Source: Blautia sp.
GTDB lineage: Bacteria; Bacillota; Clostridia; Lachnospirales; Lachnospiraceae
Assembly: GCA_022777285.1 (NCBI GenBank)
Contig: JALFGN010000098.1
Location: 1-48,016, forward strand
DNA length: 48,016 nucleotides
Direction of reading: 5' to 3'
Part shown: positions 7,499 through 16,670 of the stretch, in pieces
How the letters are laid out: each line of letters starts with the position of its first letter
Numbering within the stretch: position 1 is the stretch's first letter
Translations under genes and position numbers: made by a program
The notes under the pieces: model-generated
Databases searched by the model: none
What the model saw: the letters and a program-made list of their open reading frames with translations, nothing else
What the model was told of the DNA's origin: nothing

Positions 7499-7999
7499 TT
7501 ATTCTTTCTTGTTTTTTATGATTTCCAGAGAAACCACTCTGTCTACGGATTCCTGCAGGTGGGCTGAAACCACATTTCCTGTAAGAATGATTTCTGTTTC
7601 TTCATCTTTTATCCGAAAAAGATTTTCTACATCTTCCTCTGAGATAATACCATACTCAATGGCACCCAATATTTCATCCAGAATCAGCATATCACATTCC
7701 TGCGTCACCAGCACTTTTTTTGCATAATTCAGCCCATTTCTTATATTACTGTTTTCCTCCTGACGCTCCTCCTCTGTCAGGTCTTCGTAATATTTATTCT
7801 TTTTTTCAAACCGAAACAATTTGATATCCGGTTCAAAAACAGAGAGATAATCCACCTCTGAGGTCGCTCTCCCCTTCAGAAACTGAATAACGATAGCCGT
7901 TTTTCCATGTCCCACAGCACGGATGGCCTGACCAATGGCTACACTGGTTTTTCCTTTTCCGGGTCCGCAATATACTTGTATGAGTCCCTTTTTTTCCAT
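7499..7999 (-). CDS. Cob(I)yrinic acid a,c-diamide adenosyltransferase (CobO/BtuR family)
   Basis: This 166-residue P-loop protein has YCGPGKGKTSVAIG (10-23), the conserved QFLKGR (39-44), a Walker-B-like strand MLILDEILGA and the late LTGN motif (near 139), all typical of the CobA/CobO/BtuR ATP:corrinoid adenosyltransferases that attach the 5'-deoxyadenosyl group to cobalamin. Length is close to that of the family, without the N-terminal extension of E. coli BtuR. AGAGGTG precedes ATG 7999. It is the first gene of a two-gene transcript with dapB, an unusual partner; no corrinoid synthesis gene is nearby. A related corrinoid substrate is possible. Confidence 0.88.
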   Translation of the reverse strand: MEKKGLIQVYCGPGKGKTSVAIGQAIRAVGHGKTAIVIQFLKGRATSEVDYLSVFEPDIKLFRFEKKNKYYEDLTEEERQEENSNIRNGLNYAKKVLVTQECDMLILDEILGAIEYGIISEEDVENLFRIKDEETEIILTGNVVSAHLQESVDRVVSLEIIKNKKE

Positions 8000-8153
8000 A
8001 TTTCACACCTCTTACAGATTTCGATATAGACCTTCTTCATCTGTTTTCTGTTTCCAAATGCTGTGTATATATTACTACACCTGACCGAAGAATGCAACAT
8101 TTACTCTTTCTCAAGAACCATATCAACGCTGTTTCCAGTTTGTGTTCAAATGC

Positions 8154-8801
8154 TCATGCTTTTATATCTCTGTAGTTTTCCCCGTATTCGAGTTTGCTTA
8201 CGGATACCTCATAGGCCGTCCGTTTTTCTGTCTCTGTTTCACTGAGCTTCTTAATATATTCCCGACTCTGGATTCTTCCCCATATATGCAGGCGTCCGCC
8301 GACTTCAAAGGACTTTGCAAAGTTCGCATTGCGGCCCCAGCAAATGCAGGGTATGTAATCCGATTTTCCATAAGGGCGGTTGACTGCCAGAAGAATATCT
8401 GCAATTTCCCTGCCAAGGGGTGTCATGCGATGAACCGGCGGCTTACATATGTATCCATTCAGCTCAATCAGATTCGTTTCTATGGAGTCATCTTCTTCCT
8501 CCACAAAGGTCAGTTCCCGCACAAATACGGAAAGAACCAGACGGTTTTTCTTTTCTTCGTGTCTGTTATAGGACCGGAACTGTCCCTGTACCTGTATGTA
8601 TTCGCCTATGTAACTCTGGGTAACATCTACGAGACGTTCGGAAACCATAAGCGGAATCCGGTCTTCAGAACCGCTGAGACGTTTTACCAGAATATCGATC
8701 ACATAGAATCCCTCACCGTATACCTCGTGACTTTTCACGAATTCGGATGCAACTACTCCCATCATAGATACCTGATTGTTTTCAATAATTTTATCTGCCA
8801 T
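8154..8801 (-). CDS. Tandem OB-fold single-strand DNA-binding-like protein
   Basis: A 215-residue protein with two SSB/PriB-like OB modules. The first (about 7-105) begins NNQVSMMGVVASEFVKSHEV and includes YIGEYIQVQGQFRSYNR; the second (about 108-200) begins LIELNGYICKPPVHRMTPLG and contains ADILLAVNRPYGKSDYIPC and GRLHIWGRIQSREYIKK, the classic SSB strand pattern. Ordinary bacterial SSB has one OB fold and an acidic C-terminal tip that recruits partners; here the tip is ENYRDIKA, with no DDDIPF-like end. It may therefore bind single-stranded DNA without the usual interaction tail. The gene diverges from typA. The fold call is good; its role is unknown. Confidence 0.72.
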   Translation of the reverse strand: MADKIIENNQVSMMGVVASEFVKSHEVYGEGFYVIDILVKRLSGSEDRIPLMVSERLVDVTQSYIGEYIQVQGQFRSYNRHEEKKNRLVLSVFVRELTFVEEEDDSIETNLIELNGYICKPPVHRMTPLGREIADILLAVNRPYGKSDYIPCICWGRNANFAKSFEVGGRLHIWGRIQSREYIKKLSETETEKRTAYEVSVSKLEYGENYRDIKA

Positions 8802-8911
8802 GAATTATTTTCCCCTTCCTCTTCCTGGTATTTTATCTTTACTAAGATATTCTCCCCTTTCCGGATTTATACCTGTTTTTTTATTTTTTTGAAAAAAAAT
8901 TTATTTTTTCT

Positions 8912-8939
8912 TTGTATTTACGTTCAAGTGTGATAGAAT
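8912..8939 (+). promoter_or_regulatory. Probable typA promoter
   Basis: TTGTAT (8912-8917), a 16-nt spacer and TAGAAT (8934-8939) with an extended TG at 8931. The leader downstream holds a small stem, AAAGCC with GGCTTT, between about 8958 and 8981, which I could not match to a known element. Confidence 0.55.
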
Positions 8940-9007
8940 GTCTCTGGATTAAAGCACGCGAAAGCCTGATAAACAGGGCTTTTGCTCCACATAGAAAAGA
9001 GGTTATT

Positions 9008-10837
9008 ATGAAAACAAAGAGAGAAGATATCAGAAACGTAGCCATCATTGCCCATGTTGACCACGGAAAAACTACCCTTGTGGATCAGCTTTTAAGACAG
9101 AGCGGCGTTTTCCGTGAAAATCAGGAAGTTCAGGAACGTGTCATGGACTCCAATGATATTGAAAGAGAACGTGGTATCACTATTCTTTCAAAAAACACAG
9201 CAGTCTATTATAAGGATACAAAAATTAATATCATTGATACACCAGGTCATGCAGATTTCGGCGGCGAGGTAGAACGTGTACTGAAAATGGTAGACGGTGT
9301 CATCCTGCTTGTGGATGCCTTCGAAGGTGCTATGCCTCAGACAAAGTTTGTTCTCAGAAAAGCTCTGGATCTGGATCTCCACGTAATTGTATGTGTAAAT
9401 AAAATCGACCGTCCGGAAGCAAGACCGGATGAAGTCGTAGATGAAGTTCTGGAGCTTCTTATGGATCTGGATGCTTCCGATGAGCAGCTTGACTGTCCGT
9501 TCCTCTATGCTTCTGCAAAGGCCGGCCATGCAGTTCTGGATCTGAATGATACACCGGAAAACATGGAACCTTTATTTGAAACGATTCTGAAATATATCCC
9601 GGCTCCGGAAGGTGACCCGGATGCAGGTACACAGGTACTGATCAGCACCATCGACTATAATGAATACGTAGGACGTATCGGTGTCGGTAAAGTGGAAAAC
9701 GGAAGTATCCGTGTCAATCAGGAAGTATTACTTCTGAACCACCACGATCCGGACAAGAAAAAGAAAGTAAAAATCAGCAAACTCTATGAATTTGACGGAC
9801 TTGGAAAGAAAGAAGTTCAGGAAGCTGGAATTGGCTCTATTGTAGCAATCTCCGGTATTGCAGATATTCATATCGGTGATACACTCTGTTCTCCGGAAGC
9901 TCCGGAAGCGATTCCGTTCCAGAAAATTTCCGAGCCTACCATTTCCATGAATTTCCTGGTAAATGACAGTCCCCTGGCCGGACAAGAGGGAAAATTTGTC
10001 ACTTCCCGTCATTTAAAAGAGCGTCTTATGCGTGAACTGAATACAGACGTGAGTCTTCGTGTAGAAGAAACAGAAAGTACCGATTGCTTTAAAGTATCCG
10101 GTCGTGGAGAACTGCATCTGTCTGTACTGATTGAAAATATGCGCCGTGAGGGCTATGAATTTGCAGTCAGCAAGGCAGAAGTTATTTACCACGAAGATGA
10201 GCGCGGCAAAAAACTGGAACCGATTGAAATCGCATATATTGATGTTCCGGAAGAATTTTCCGGTACTGTCATCAACCGCCTGAACGAAAGAAAAGGGGAA
10301 CTGCAGGGTATGAGTCCTGCCAGCGACGGAACCGTACGTCTGGAATATCACATTCCTTCCAGAGGTCTCATCGGATTTAGAGGAGAATTTATGACTTCAA
10401 CAAAGGGTACCGGTATTCTGAACACTGCTTTTGACGGATATGCGCCTTACAAAGGCGATATGAACTACAGAAAACAGGGTTCTCTGATTGCGTTTGAGGC
10501 CGGTGAAGCCGTAACTTACGGTCTGTTCTCTGCACAGGACAGAGGAACACTCTTTATCGGACCGGGAACCAAAGTTTACAGCGGTATGGTGATCGGTGAA
10601 AGCGGTAAACCGGAAGACATCGAACTCAATGTATGTAAAACCAAACATCTGACGAACACCCGCTCTTCTTCTGCTGATGAAGCACTGAAACTGACACCGC
10701 CGAAAGTACTCAGCCTGGAACAGGCTCTGGAATTCATCGATACCGATGAACTGCTGGAGGTAACACCCACCTCTCTTCGTATCCGCAAGAAAACTCTGGA
10801 CTCCAGACTTCGTAAGAGAGAAAACATTAAAAAATAA
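9008..10837 (+). CDS. typA: Translational GTPase TypA/BipA
   Basis: The start at ATG 9008 follows GAGGTTATT and gives 609 residues, the usual size; an upstream in-frame extension reads through the leader and promoter and is rejected. G1 is AHVDHGKTT (near 15), G2 RGITI, G3 DTPGHADFGGEV, G4 NKID and G5 SAKAG, followed by EF-G-like domains and the BipA-specific C-terminal region (GIGVGKVENGS in domain II, IPSRGLIGFRGEFMTSTKGT later, ending in NTRSSSADEALKLTPP). TypA is a ribosome-associated GTPase needed for growth under stress and for efficient 50S assembly. Monocistronic, with its own promoter and the terminator at 10868-10907. Confidence 0.97.
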   Translation: MKTKREDIRNVAIIAHVDHGKTTLVDQLLRQSGVFRENQEVQERVMDSNDIERERGITILSKNTAVYYKDTKINIIDTPGHADFGGEVERVLKMVDGVILLVDAFEGAMPQTKFVLRKALDLDLHVIVCVNKIDRPEARPDEVVDEVLELLMDLDASDEQLDCPFLYASAKAGHAVLDLNDTPENMEPLFETILKYIPAPEGDPDAGTQVLISTIDYNEYVGRIGVGKVENGSIRVNQEVLLLNHHDPDKKKKVKISKLYEFDGLGKKEVQEAGIGSIVAISGIADIHIGDTLCSPEAPEAIPFQKISEPTISMNFLVNDSPLAGQEGKFVTSRHLKERLMRELNTDVSLRVEETESTDCFKVSGRGELHLSVLIENMRREGYEFAVSKAEVIYHEDERGKKLEPIEIAYIDVPEEFSGTVINRLNERKGELQGMSPASDGTVRLEYHIPSRGLIGFRGEFMTSTKGTGILNTAFDGYAPYKGDMNYRKQGSLIAFEAGEAVTYGLFSAQDRGTLFIGPGTKVYSGMVIGESGKPEDIELNVCKTKHLTNTRSSSADEALKLTPPKVLSLEQALEFIDTDELLEVTPTSLRIRKKTLDSRLRKRENIKK

Positions 10838-10867
10838 GATAACTAACAATCTTTAACGACCATTTTT

Positions 10868-10907
10868 AACCGGAAGCTTCTATATATAGAGGTCTTCCGG
10901 TTTTTTT
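10868..10907 (+). terminator. Terminator of typA
   Basis: The stem AACCGGAAG/CTTCCGGTT encloses a 17-nt loop and is followed by a T tract at 10901-10907; it begins 31 nt after the typA stop. Confidence 0.9.
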
Positions 10908-10978
10908 CTGCCTTGAGATACGACATCTGCCAACCCGCTTTCTTTATTTAGTTAATCATTTCACAATTGTCTGAATTT

Positions 10979-10996
10979 TTGACTATTTTTTAACAT
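10979..10996. promoter_or_regulatory. Possible Rex-like operator upstream of adhE
   Basis: TTGACTATTTTTTAACAT agrees with the redox-sensor Rex consensus (TTGTTAAnnnnTTAACAA) at 10 of 14 defined positions. adhE is a classic Rex target in Firmicutes. The site is 36 nt upstream of the -35 box, which is far for direct occlusion, and the region is very AT-rich, so the match may be chance. Confidence 0.3.
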
Positions 10997-11031
10997 TTTA
11001 AAAAATCTTTTCGAATTTTGTCGGTTTTTTC

Positions 11032-11060
11032 TTGAATCTTTTTATTTAATATGCTAAAAT
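11032..11060 (+). promoter_or_regulatory. adhE promoter
   Basis: TTGAAT (11032-11037), a 17-nt spacer and TAAAAT (11055-11060) with extended TG at 11052. It is 62 nt upstream of the adhE start, whose ribosome binding site is AAGGAGGA. Confidence 0.8.
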
Positions 11061-11122
11061 AATTTTATCGACAAAACGGATTTTTATACAAAGCAACCAA
11101 TTATATTTAAGGAGGATTTTAA

Positions 11123-13741
11123 ATGGCAAAGAAAGTCGAATCCAAAGTACCTGAAATCATCGACAGCGTAGAAGCTCTTCAGGCAAAGATTGCTGCTATG
11201 AGAGAGGCGCAGAAAAAATTTGCATCCTTTACTCAGGAGCAGGTAGACAAAATTTTCTTTGAAGCTGCAATGGCTGCGAATAAAGCACGTATTCCACTGG
11301 CAAAGATGGCCGTTGCCGAAACCGGTATGGGTGTAGTAGAAGACAAAGTTATCAAGAACCATTACGCTGCCGAATATATGTTTAACGCTTACAAACGTGT
11401 AAAGACCTGTGGTGTGATCGAAGAAGATAAATCTTATGGAATCAAGAAAATCGCAGAGCCGGTTGGTCTTGTAGGTGCGGTTATTCCTACTACGAACCCG
11501 ACTTCCACTGCAATTTTCAAATGTCTGATCTGTCTGAAAACAAGAAATGCCATCCTGATCAGCCCGCATCCACGTGCAAAGAAATGTACTGCAGAAGCTG
11601 CAAAGATCGTATATGAAGCAGCTGTAAAAGCAGGCGCACCGGAAGGAATCATCGGATGCATTGAAGAACCTACCATTGAACTTTCCAATGAACTGATGAA
11701 AGCAGTTGATGTAATTCTGGCTACCGGCGGTCCCGGCATGGTTAAAGCTGCTTACTCATCCGGAAAACCGGCAATCGGTGTAGGTCCTGGTAATACTCCT
11801 GTTATTATGGACAGTTCCTGTGATATCCAGACTGCTGTTTATTCCGTTATCCATTCCAAGACATTTGATAATGGTATGATCTGTGCATCTGAGCAGTCTG
11901 TTACTGCTGTAGCAGATATTTATGACGCAGTGAAAAAGGAATTCATCAAGAGAGGCTGTTATGTACTGAACAACGATGAACTGGACAAAGTAAGACAGAT
12001 CATCCTTTCACCGGCAGGCACGGTAAATCCGAAGATCGTAGGTCAGCCGGCTTACATAATCGCACAGATGGCAGGCGTGGAAGTTCCGAAAGATACCAAG
12101 ATCCTCGTCGGTGAAGTTACTTCTGTAGATGTTGCAGAACCATTCGCACACGAAAAACTTTCACCGGTTCTGGCTCTTTATAAAGCAAAAGATTTCGATA
12201 CTGCTCTTGATATGGCGGAACAGCTTGTCAAAGACGGCGGTTACGGACATACCTCTTCTCTGTACATTCACCCGTCAGAGACAGAAAAAATGGCAAAACA
12301 TGCAGACCGCATGAAGACCTGCCGTATTCTGATCAATACTCCGTCCTCACACGGTGGTATCGGTGACCTTTATAACTTCAAACTTGCTCCTTCTCTGACT
12401 CTTGGATGCGGTTCTTACGGAGGCAACTCTGTTTCAGAAAACGTTGGCGTGAAACATCTTCTGAATATTAAGACCGTTGCTGAAAGGAGAGAGAACATGC
12501 TGTGGTTTAGAACACCTGAAAAGGTTTACTTTAAAAAAGGCTGTCTGCCTGTAGCTCTGGATGAGCTGAAAAATTACTACAACAAGAAGAAAGCGTTCCT
12601 CGTAACCGATACTTTCCTGTATCAGAACGGACATACAAAACCAATTACTGATAAACTGGATGAAATGGGAATCCCATATGAATGCTTCTTTGAAGTAACT
12701 CCTGACCCGACACTGCAGTGTGCACAGAGAGGTCTTGCACAGCTGAAAGCATTCGGTCCTGATGTAATCATCGCTCTGGGCGGCGGTTCTGCTATGGACT
12801 GTGCGAAAATCATGTGGCTCATGTATGAACATCCGGAATGCAACTTTGAAGATCTGGCTATGGACTTCATGGATATCCGTAAACGAGTTTACGTATTCCC
12901 GAAGATGGGCGAAAAAGCTATGATGGTCTCCATCCCGACTTCTTCCGGTACCGGCTCCGAAGTAACACCGTTTGCAATCATCACAGATGCAACAACAGGA
13001 ACAAAATGGCCAATCGCAGACTATGAACTGCTTCCAAATATGGCAATCATTGATGCAGACTTCATGATGAGTCAGCCAAAGGGTCTGACCAGTGCATCCG
13101 GTATTGATGCTCTGACTCATGCTCTGGAAGCTTATGTTTCCATTATGGCAACCGATTTCACAGATGGTCTTGCACTGAAAGCTTCCAAGATTATCTTTGA
13201 TTATCTGCCTACAGCATATGAAAAAGGTGCTGCTGACCCGATTGCAAGAGAAAAAATGGGTAATGCTTCTACCTTAGCAGGTATGGCATTTGCGAATGCA
13301 TTCCTTGGAATCTGTCACTCCATGGCTCATAAACTGGGTGCTTATCATCACCTGCCACACGGTATTGCAAATGCCCTTCTGATTGAACACGTTATGCGTT
13401 ACAATGCAGATCCGGCTCCTGTGAAAATGGGTACCTTCTCACAGTATCCATATCCACATGCAAAAGAAAGATACTGTGAAGTTGCTCGTTTTGTAGGTAT
13501 TACCGGCAAGAATGATGACGAAGTATTTGAAAACTTCATCAAAGCCATTGCAGATCTGAAAGAAAGAGTTGGTATTAAGAGAACGATTAAAGATTATGGT
13601 ATCGATGAGAAAGCCTTCCTGGATACTCTGGATGAAATGGTAGAAAACGCATTCAATGACCAGTGTACCGGTGCAAACCCAAGATATCCTCTTATGTCTG
13701 AAATGAAAGAAATGTATCTGAAAGCATACTACGAAGGATAA
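11123..13741 (+). CDS. adhE: Bifunctional acetaldehyde-CoA/alcohol dehydrogenase
   Basis: AdhE (872 residues) converts acetyl-CoA through acetaldehyde to ethanol, oxidising two NADH in fermentation. The N-terminal half is an acylating aldehyde dehydrogenase with the catalytic Cys in GMICASEQSV (near residue 254) and the nucleotide region GVGPGNTPV. A linker of about 15 residues joins the iron-dependent alcohol dehydrogenase, with NAD motif ALGGGSAMDCAK, PTSSGTGSEVTPFA, and metal-ligand histidines in GICHSMAHKLGAYHHLPHG. Length equals that of the family. A strong promoter and full AAGGAGGA site suggest high expression, and codon use is very regular, as in abundant proteins. The AdhE spirosome fold is expected from the family. 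Confidence 0.98.
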   Translation: MAKKVESKVPEIIDSVEALQAKIAAMREAQKKFASFTQEQVDKIFFEAAMAANKARIPLAKMAVAETGMGVVEDKVIKNHYAAEYMFNAYKRVKTCGVIEEDKSYGIKKIAEPVGLVGAVIPTTNPTSTAIFKCLICLKTRNAILISPHPRAKKCTAEAAKIVYEAAVKAGAPEGIIGCIEEPTIELSNELMKAVDVILATGGPGMVKAAYSSGKPAIGVGPGNTPVIMDSSCDIQTAVYSVIHSKTFDNGMICASEQSVTAVADIYDAVKKEFIKRGCYVLNNDELDKVRQIILSPAGTVNPKIVGQPAYIIAQMAGVEVPKDTKILVGEVTSVDVAEPFAHEKLSPVLALYKAKDFDTALDMAEQLVKDGGYGHTSSLYIHPSETEKMAKHADRMKTCRILINTPSSHGGIGDLYNFKLAPSLTLGCGSYGGNSVSENVGVKHLLNIKTVAERRENMLWFRTPEKVYFKKGCLPVALDELKNYYNKKKAFLVTDTFLYQNGHTKPITDKLDEMGIPYECFFEVTPDPTLQCAQRGLAQLKAFGPDVIIALGGGSAMDCAKIMWLMYEHPECNFEDLAMDFMDIRKRVYVFPKMGEKAMMVSIPTSSGTGSEVTPFAIITDATTGTKWPIADYELLPNMAIIDADFMMSQPKGLTSASGIDALTHALEAYVSIMATDFTDGLALKASKIIFDYLPTAYEKGAADPIAREKMGNASTLAGMAFANAFLGICHSMAHKLGAYHHLPHGIANALLIEHVMRYNADPAPVKMGTFSQYPYPHAKERYCEVARFVGITGKNDDEVFENFIKAIADLKERVGIKRTIKDYGIDEKAFLDTLDEMVENAFNDQCTGANPRYPLMSEMKEMYLKAYYEG

Positions 13742-13763
13742 AACCTCATTCCAAACGATAACA

Positions 13764-13798
13764 GAAATCCCCGGGGAATCAAATTCCCCGGGGATTTC
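13764..13798. terminator. Long perfect hairpin between convergent adhE and polysaccharide deacetylase
   Basis: Arms GAAATCCCCGGGGAAT and ATTCCCCGGGGATTTC are 16 bp and perfectly complementary, with a 3-nt loop CAA. Neither flank has a long T tract, so it is a bidirectional stop or 3'-end protector rather than a textbook intrinsic terminator. Confidence 0.7.
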
Positions 13799-13815
13799 CG
13801 TATATTTATGTATCA

Positions 13816-14940
13816 TTATTCTACCTGCTGCTGTCCTTCACCCATATAGTAATAAGCCTGTCCGTTCTGCAGTTCGATTCCCTTAGCCTGTGCCATCTCA
13901 CTGATTGTTACCAGTTTATAACCTTTCTCTACCAGTTCCGGAATGATACGTATTGCAGCTTTTACGGACCACTCATGGATATCATGCATCAATACAATGG
14001 ACCCATCCTGCGCATTATCTACCGTCACCTGATAAGTCTGATCTTCACTCCTGGTAGCCCAGTCTCTTGTGTCTACACTCCATAAAATCAATGGATGTTC
14101 GATCACACTCTGTATGGTTTCATTGTAAGCACCACCTGTCGGACGCATTACCGTAGCTGCGGATCCTGTCACAGACTTGATTGCTGCATCTGTCTTATTG
14201 AGCTGCTCCACGGTTCCTTCCGCCCCTATAGACGGAAGATTCGGATGGTCATACGAATGGTTTCCTAATTCCATTCCTGCATCCGATAGTTTCTTTACAA
14301 CGTCCGGATAAGCTTCCACATTCTGTCCCAGCATAAAAAAGGTTGCCTTTGCATTATTTTCCACCAGACAATTCAGAAGCTCTTCCGTATATTGCCCCGG
14401 ACCATCATCGAAGGTCAGAGCAACCATCGGTCTTTGTGCTGCTTCCTCATATTGCCCGTCTTCATTAAAATAGCAGTCTTTTCCATCGATCTCTTGCCAG
14501 CCGGTTACCATATATCCATTGTCATCAAAATAATATTCTTTTCCATCAATTTCCTGCCAGCCGCTTTCATAAAAACTGCCGTCTGCATTCCGATACCACC
14601 ATCCAGTCTCATCCTGCTGCCAGCCAATCGTTCCGGCTGATTTCATCTTATTCAGATCTGCCGCACTCATCACCGGCTGTCTTCCTGCTGCTGAAGTATC
14701 TTCGGATGCCTGTGCCTGTACTTCTACAGAAACATCTGCCTTTCCACCGGATTTTCCGGAAAACAGTTTACCGATCCCCTTACCAATCAGTACCACGACC
14801 AAAACCAGTACAAAAGTCATCACCCCTAAACGCATCATCTTCCTTCTGCGCAGCTGACGCCGTTTCGCTTCTCTCATACGAAGAATTCTTTCTCTTCTGG
14901 CTCGTTCCCGATCCAAATCTTCTCTTCTACGTTCACTCAT
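13816..14940 (-). CDS. Membrane-anchored polysaccharide deacetylase (NodB domain) with choline-binding-type repeats
   Basis: The 374-residue protein has a very basic cytoplasmic N-terminus (1-36), a single membrane anchor (about 37-55), a short linker, three choline/cell-wall-binding-type repeats (about 105-165, such as GWQEIDGKEYYFDDNGYMVT), and a NodB esterase domain (about 170-350). Metal and catalytic motifs are TFDDGP (176-181), HSYDH (228-232), RPTGG (266-270), SVDTRDW (288-294) and LMHD (317-320). Such enzymes remove N-acetyl groups from peptidoglycan or other wall glycans. Facing outward, it probably modifies the cell wall; lysozyme resistance is a family-based guess. It is monocistronic and converges on adhE. 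Confidence 0.9.
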   Translation of the reverse strand: MSERRREDLDRERARRERILRMREAKRRQLRRRKMMRLGVMTFVLVLVVVLIGKGIGKLFSGKSGGKADVSVEVQAQASEDTSAAGRQPVMSAADLNKMKSAGTIGWQQDETGWWYRNADGSFYESGWQEIDGKEYYFDDNGYMVTGWQEIDGKDCYFNEDGQYEEAAQRPMVALTFDDGPGQYTEELLNCLVENNAKATFFMLGQNVEAYPDVVKKLSDAGMELGNHSYDHPNLPSIGAEGTVEQLNKTDAAIKSVTGSAATVMRPTGGAYNETIQSVIEHPLILWSVDTRDWATRSEDQTYQVTVDNAQDGSIVLMHDIHEWSVKAAIRIIPELVEKGYKLVTISEMAQAKGIELQNGQAYYYMGEGQQQVE

Positions 14941-15062
14941 ACTCTTATTCCCTCATTTCCCTGCCTAAACACTTCGTATACAGCCTAATGATACCTTTTT
15001 TTTCAACAATATGCAACAATTTACATCTTAAATTTCTTTAACAAATCTTACCAAAAATGTTA

Positions 15063-15122
15063 CAAAAAAAATCCCGGTGAGAGATTTTCCATACTCGATT
15101 TTACGGAAAATCCCCCACCGGG
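15063..15122 (-). terminator. Terminator of the AGCS symporter gene
   Basis: Minus-strand stem of 18-nt arms (15073-15090 and 15105-15122, two mismatches) is followed by a run of T at 15063-15071. It starts 21 nt after the symporter stop. Confidence 0.88.
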
Positions 15123-15143
15123 GTGTCATTTCTAAAGACTCAA

Positions 15144-16577
15144 TTATTCTGTGCAGCTTTTATTTGCTGTCACTTCTTTTTTCTCTTTGCCGAAAAATGC
15201 TTTTGTCTCTGCAACTACCACACGACTAAGTACAATCAGTGCAATCAGGTTCGGGAACGCCATCAGTGCGTTAAAAATATCTGCAATGTTCCATACAGCC
15301 TGTACGGTCATATAAGGTCCGATAAAGATTGCCAGAATATACAACCAGCGATATCCTTTTACTACCTTCTGATTCCGGTTGAACAGATATTCAATGCAAC
15401 GTTCTCCATAGTAATTCCATCCAAGAATCGTAGTAAACGCAAAGAATACCAGACATACCATCAATACCAGAGAAGCAACTGCCGGAGGGAATGGAAGGCC
15501 TTTCTGGAATGCAGCAGTTGTAATAGCCACACCTTCCAGTCCTGTATTCCAGGTACCTGTCATAACAATCGTAAGTCCTGTCATAGAACAGATAATAATG
15601 GTATCAATAAAAGTTCCTGTCATAGAGACAAGGCCCTGACGAACTGTAGAATGTGTCTGGGCTGCTGCTGCCGCAATCGGAGCGCTACCAAGACCTGCTT
15701 CATTTGAGAAAATACCACGGGCAATTCCTTTCTGCATTGCAACGATCATCGTACCGGCAGCACCGCCTGCCAGTGCGCTTCCGGTAAATGCACTTTTTAC
15801 AATCGTCACAACAGCAGCCGGAAGTTCTGTAATATGTGTCACAATAATAATCAGTGCAAATACAAAATACAAAACTGCCATAAACGGTACAATGATTTCA
15901 GAAACTTTTGCAATTCTCTTAAGACCGCCGATTACGACCAGTCCTACAAATACGGTAAGACAAAGTCCTGCAACAACGGTAGCAATGGAATAATCTCTTC
16001 CAAGAAGTGATACTGTATGCAGTTTTTCCGGATCAAAGAAATTACATACTGCAGAAGAGATCCCATTTACCTGGGTAAAGGTACCAATTCCCAGAAGACC
16101 TACACCGGCACCAAAGAATGCGAAAATCTTTGCCAGCCATTTCCACTGGACACCCATACCATTTTCAATATAATAGAAAGGTCCGCCCAGTACATGACCG
16201 TCTTTGTCAATGGTACGATATTTGATCGCCAGCACACCTTCTGCATATTTGGTCGCCATTCCGAAGAATGCTGCGACTACCATCCAGAAGAGAGCTCCAG
16301 GGCCGCCTGCTGCCAGAGCAGTTGCAACACCTACGATATTTCCTGTACCGATGGTTGCTGACATGGCTGTACAAAGAGCACCAAAACTGCTGACTTCGCC
16401 CTTTCCGCCTTCTTCATTTTTTAACATGAATTTTAAAGCTTTTCCCAGATGACGTACCTGCAGAAATCCCATACTCAATGTCAGATAAATACCTGTACAT
16501 AAAATGAGAATGATCAGGGGGAGTCCCCACACTACTCCGTCAAACCAGGTGATAAACTTGTCGATTGATTGTAACAT
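15144..16577 (-). CDS. Sodium:amino-acid symporter, AGCS (alanine/glycine) family
   Basis: I set the start at ATG 16577 (MLQSIDKFITWFDGVVWG), giving 477 residues; an upstream in-frame ATG would add 14 charged residues and overlaps the riboswitch terminator region. About ten to eleven membrane segments are visible, with AGCS signatures GALCTAMSATIGTGNIVGVA, ATALAAGGPGALFWM and IFSNEAGLGSAPIAAAAAQT. Family members import alanine or glycine with Na+. A glycine riboswitch with a terminator lies directly upstream, so glycine is the likely substrate or signal. Confidence 0.95.
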   Translation of the reverse strand: MLQSIDKFITWFDGVVWGLPLIILILCTGIYLTLSMGFLQVRHLGKALKFMLKNEEGGKGEVSSFGALCTAMSATIGTGNIVGVATALAAGGPGALFWMVVAAFFGMATKYAEGVLAIKYRTIDKDGHVLGGPFYYIENGMGVQWKWLAKIFAFFGAGVGLLGIGTFTQVNGISSAVCNFFDPEKLHTVSLLGRDYSIATVVAGLCLTVFVGLVVIGGLKRIAKVSEIIVPFMAVLYFVFALIIIVTHITELPAAVVTIVKSAFTGSALAGGAAGTMIVAMQKGIARGIFSNEAGLGSAPIAAAAAQTHSTVRQGLVSMTGTFIDTIIICSMTGLTIVMTGTWNTGLEGVAITTAAFQKGLPFPPAVASLVLMVCLVFFAFTTILGWNYYGERCIEYLFNRNQKVVKGYRWLYILAIFIGPYMTVQAVWNIADIFNALMAFPNLIALIVLSRVVVAETKAFFGKEKKEVTANKSCTE

Positions 16578-16616
16578 TTTTTTCTTTCCGTCCTCTCTTT
16601 TTCTTTTCTGTGAATA

Positions 16617-16647
16617 CAAAAAAACTGTGGATTCTCCTTCTCCACAG
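16617..16647 (-). terminator. Riboswitch-controlled terminator before the AGCS gene
   Basis: Minus-strand stem CTGTGGA/TCCACAG with a 9-nt loop is followed by TTTTTTTT (16617-16624). It lies between the glycine aptamer and the AGCS start, 40 nt before the ATG, so it is the expression platform. Confidence 0.85.
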
Positions 16648-16670
16648 CCTCATAAGAGTACGACAAAACA

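Noticed and set aside
8142..8933. Long plus-strand open frame opposite the tandem-OB gene
   Set aside because: It lies antisense to a gene with clear family signatures, has unlikely composition (rich in Phe, Tyr, His and Cys) and no ribosome binding site.
8944..8990. Riboswitch in the typA leader
   Set aside because: Only a 6-bp stem with a weak outer extension is present, with no terminator and no match to a known aptamer core.
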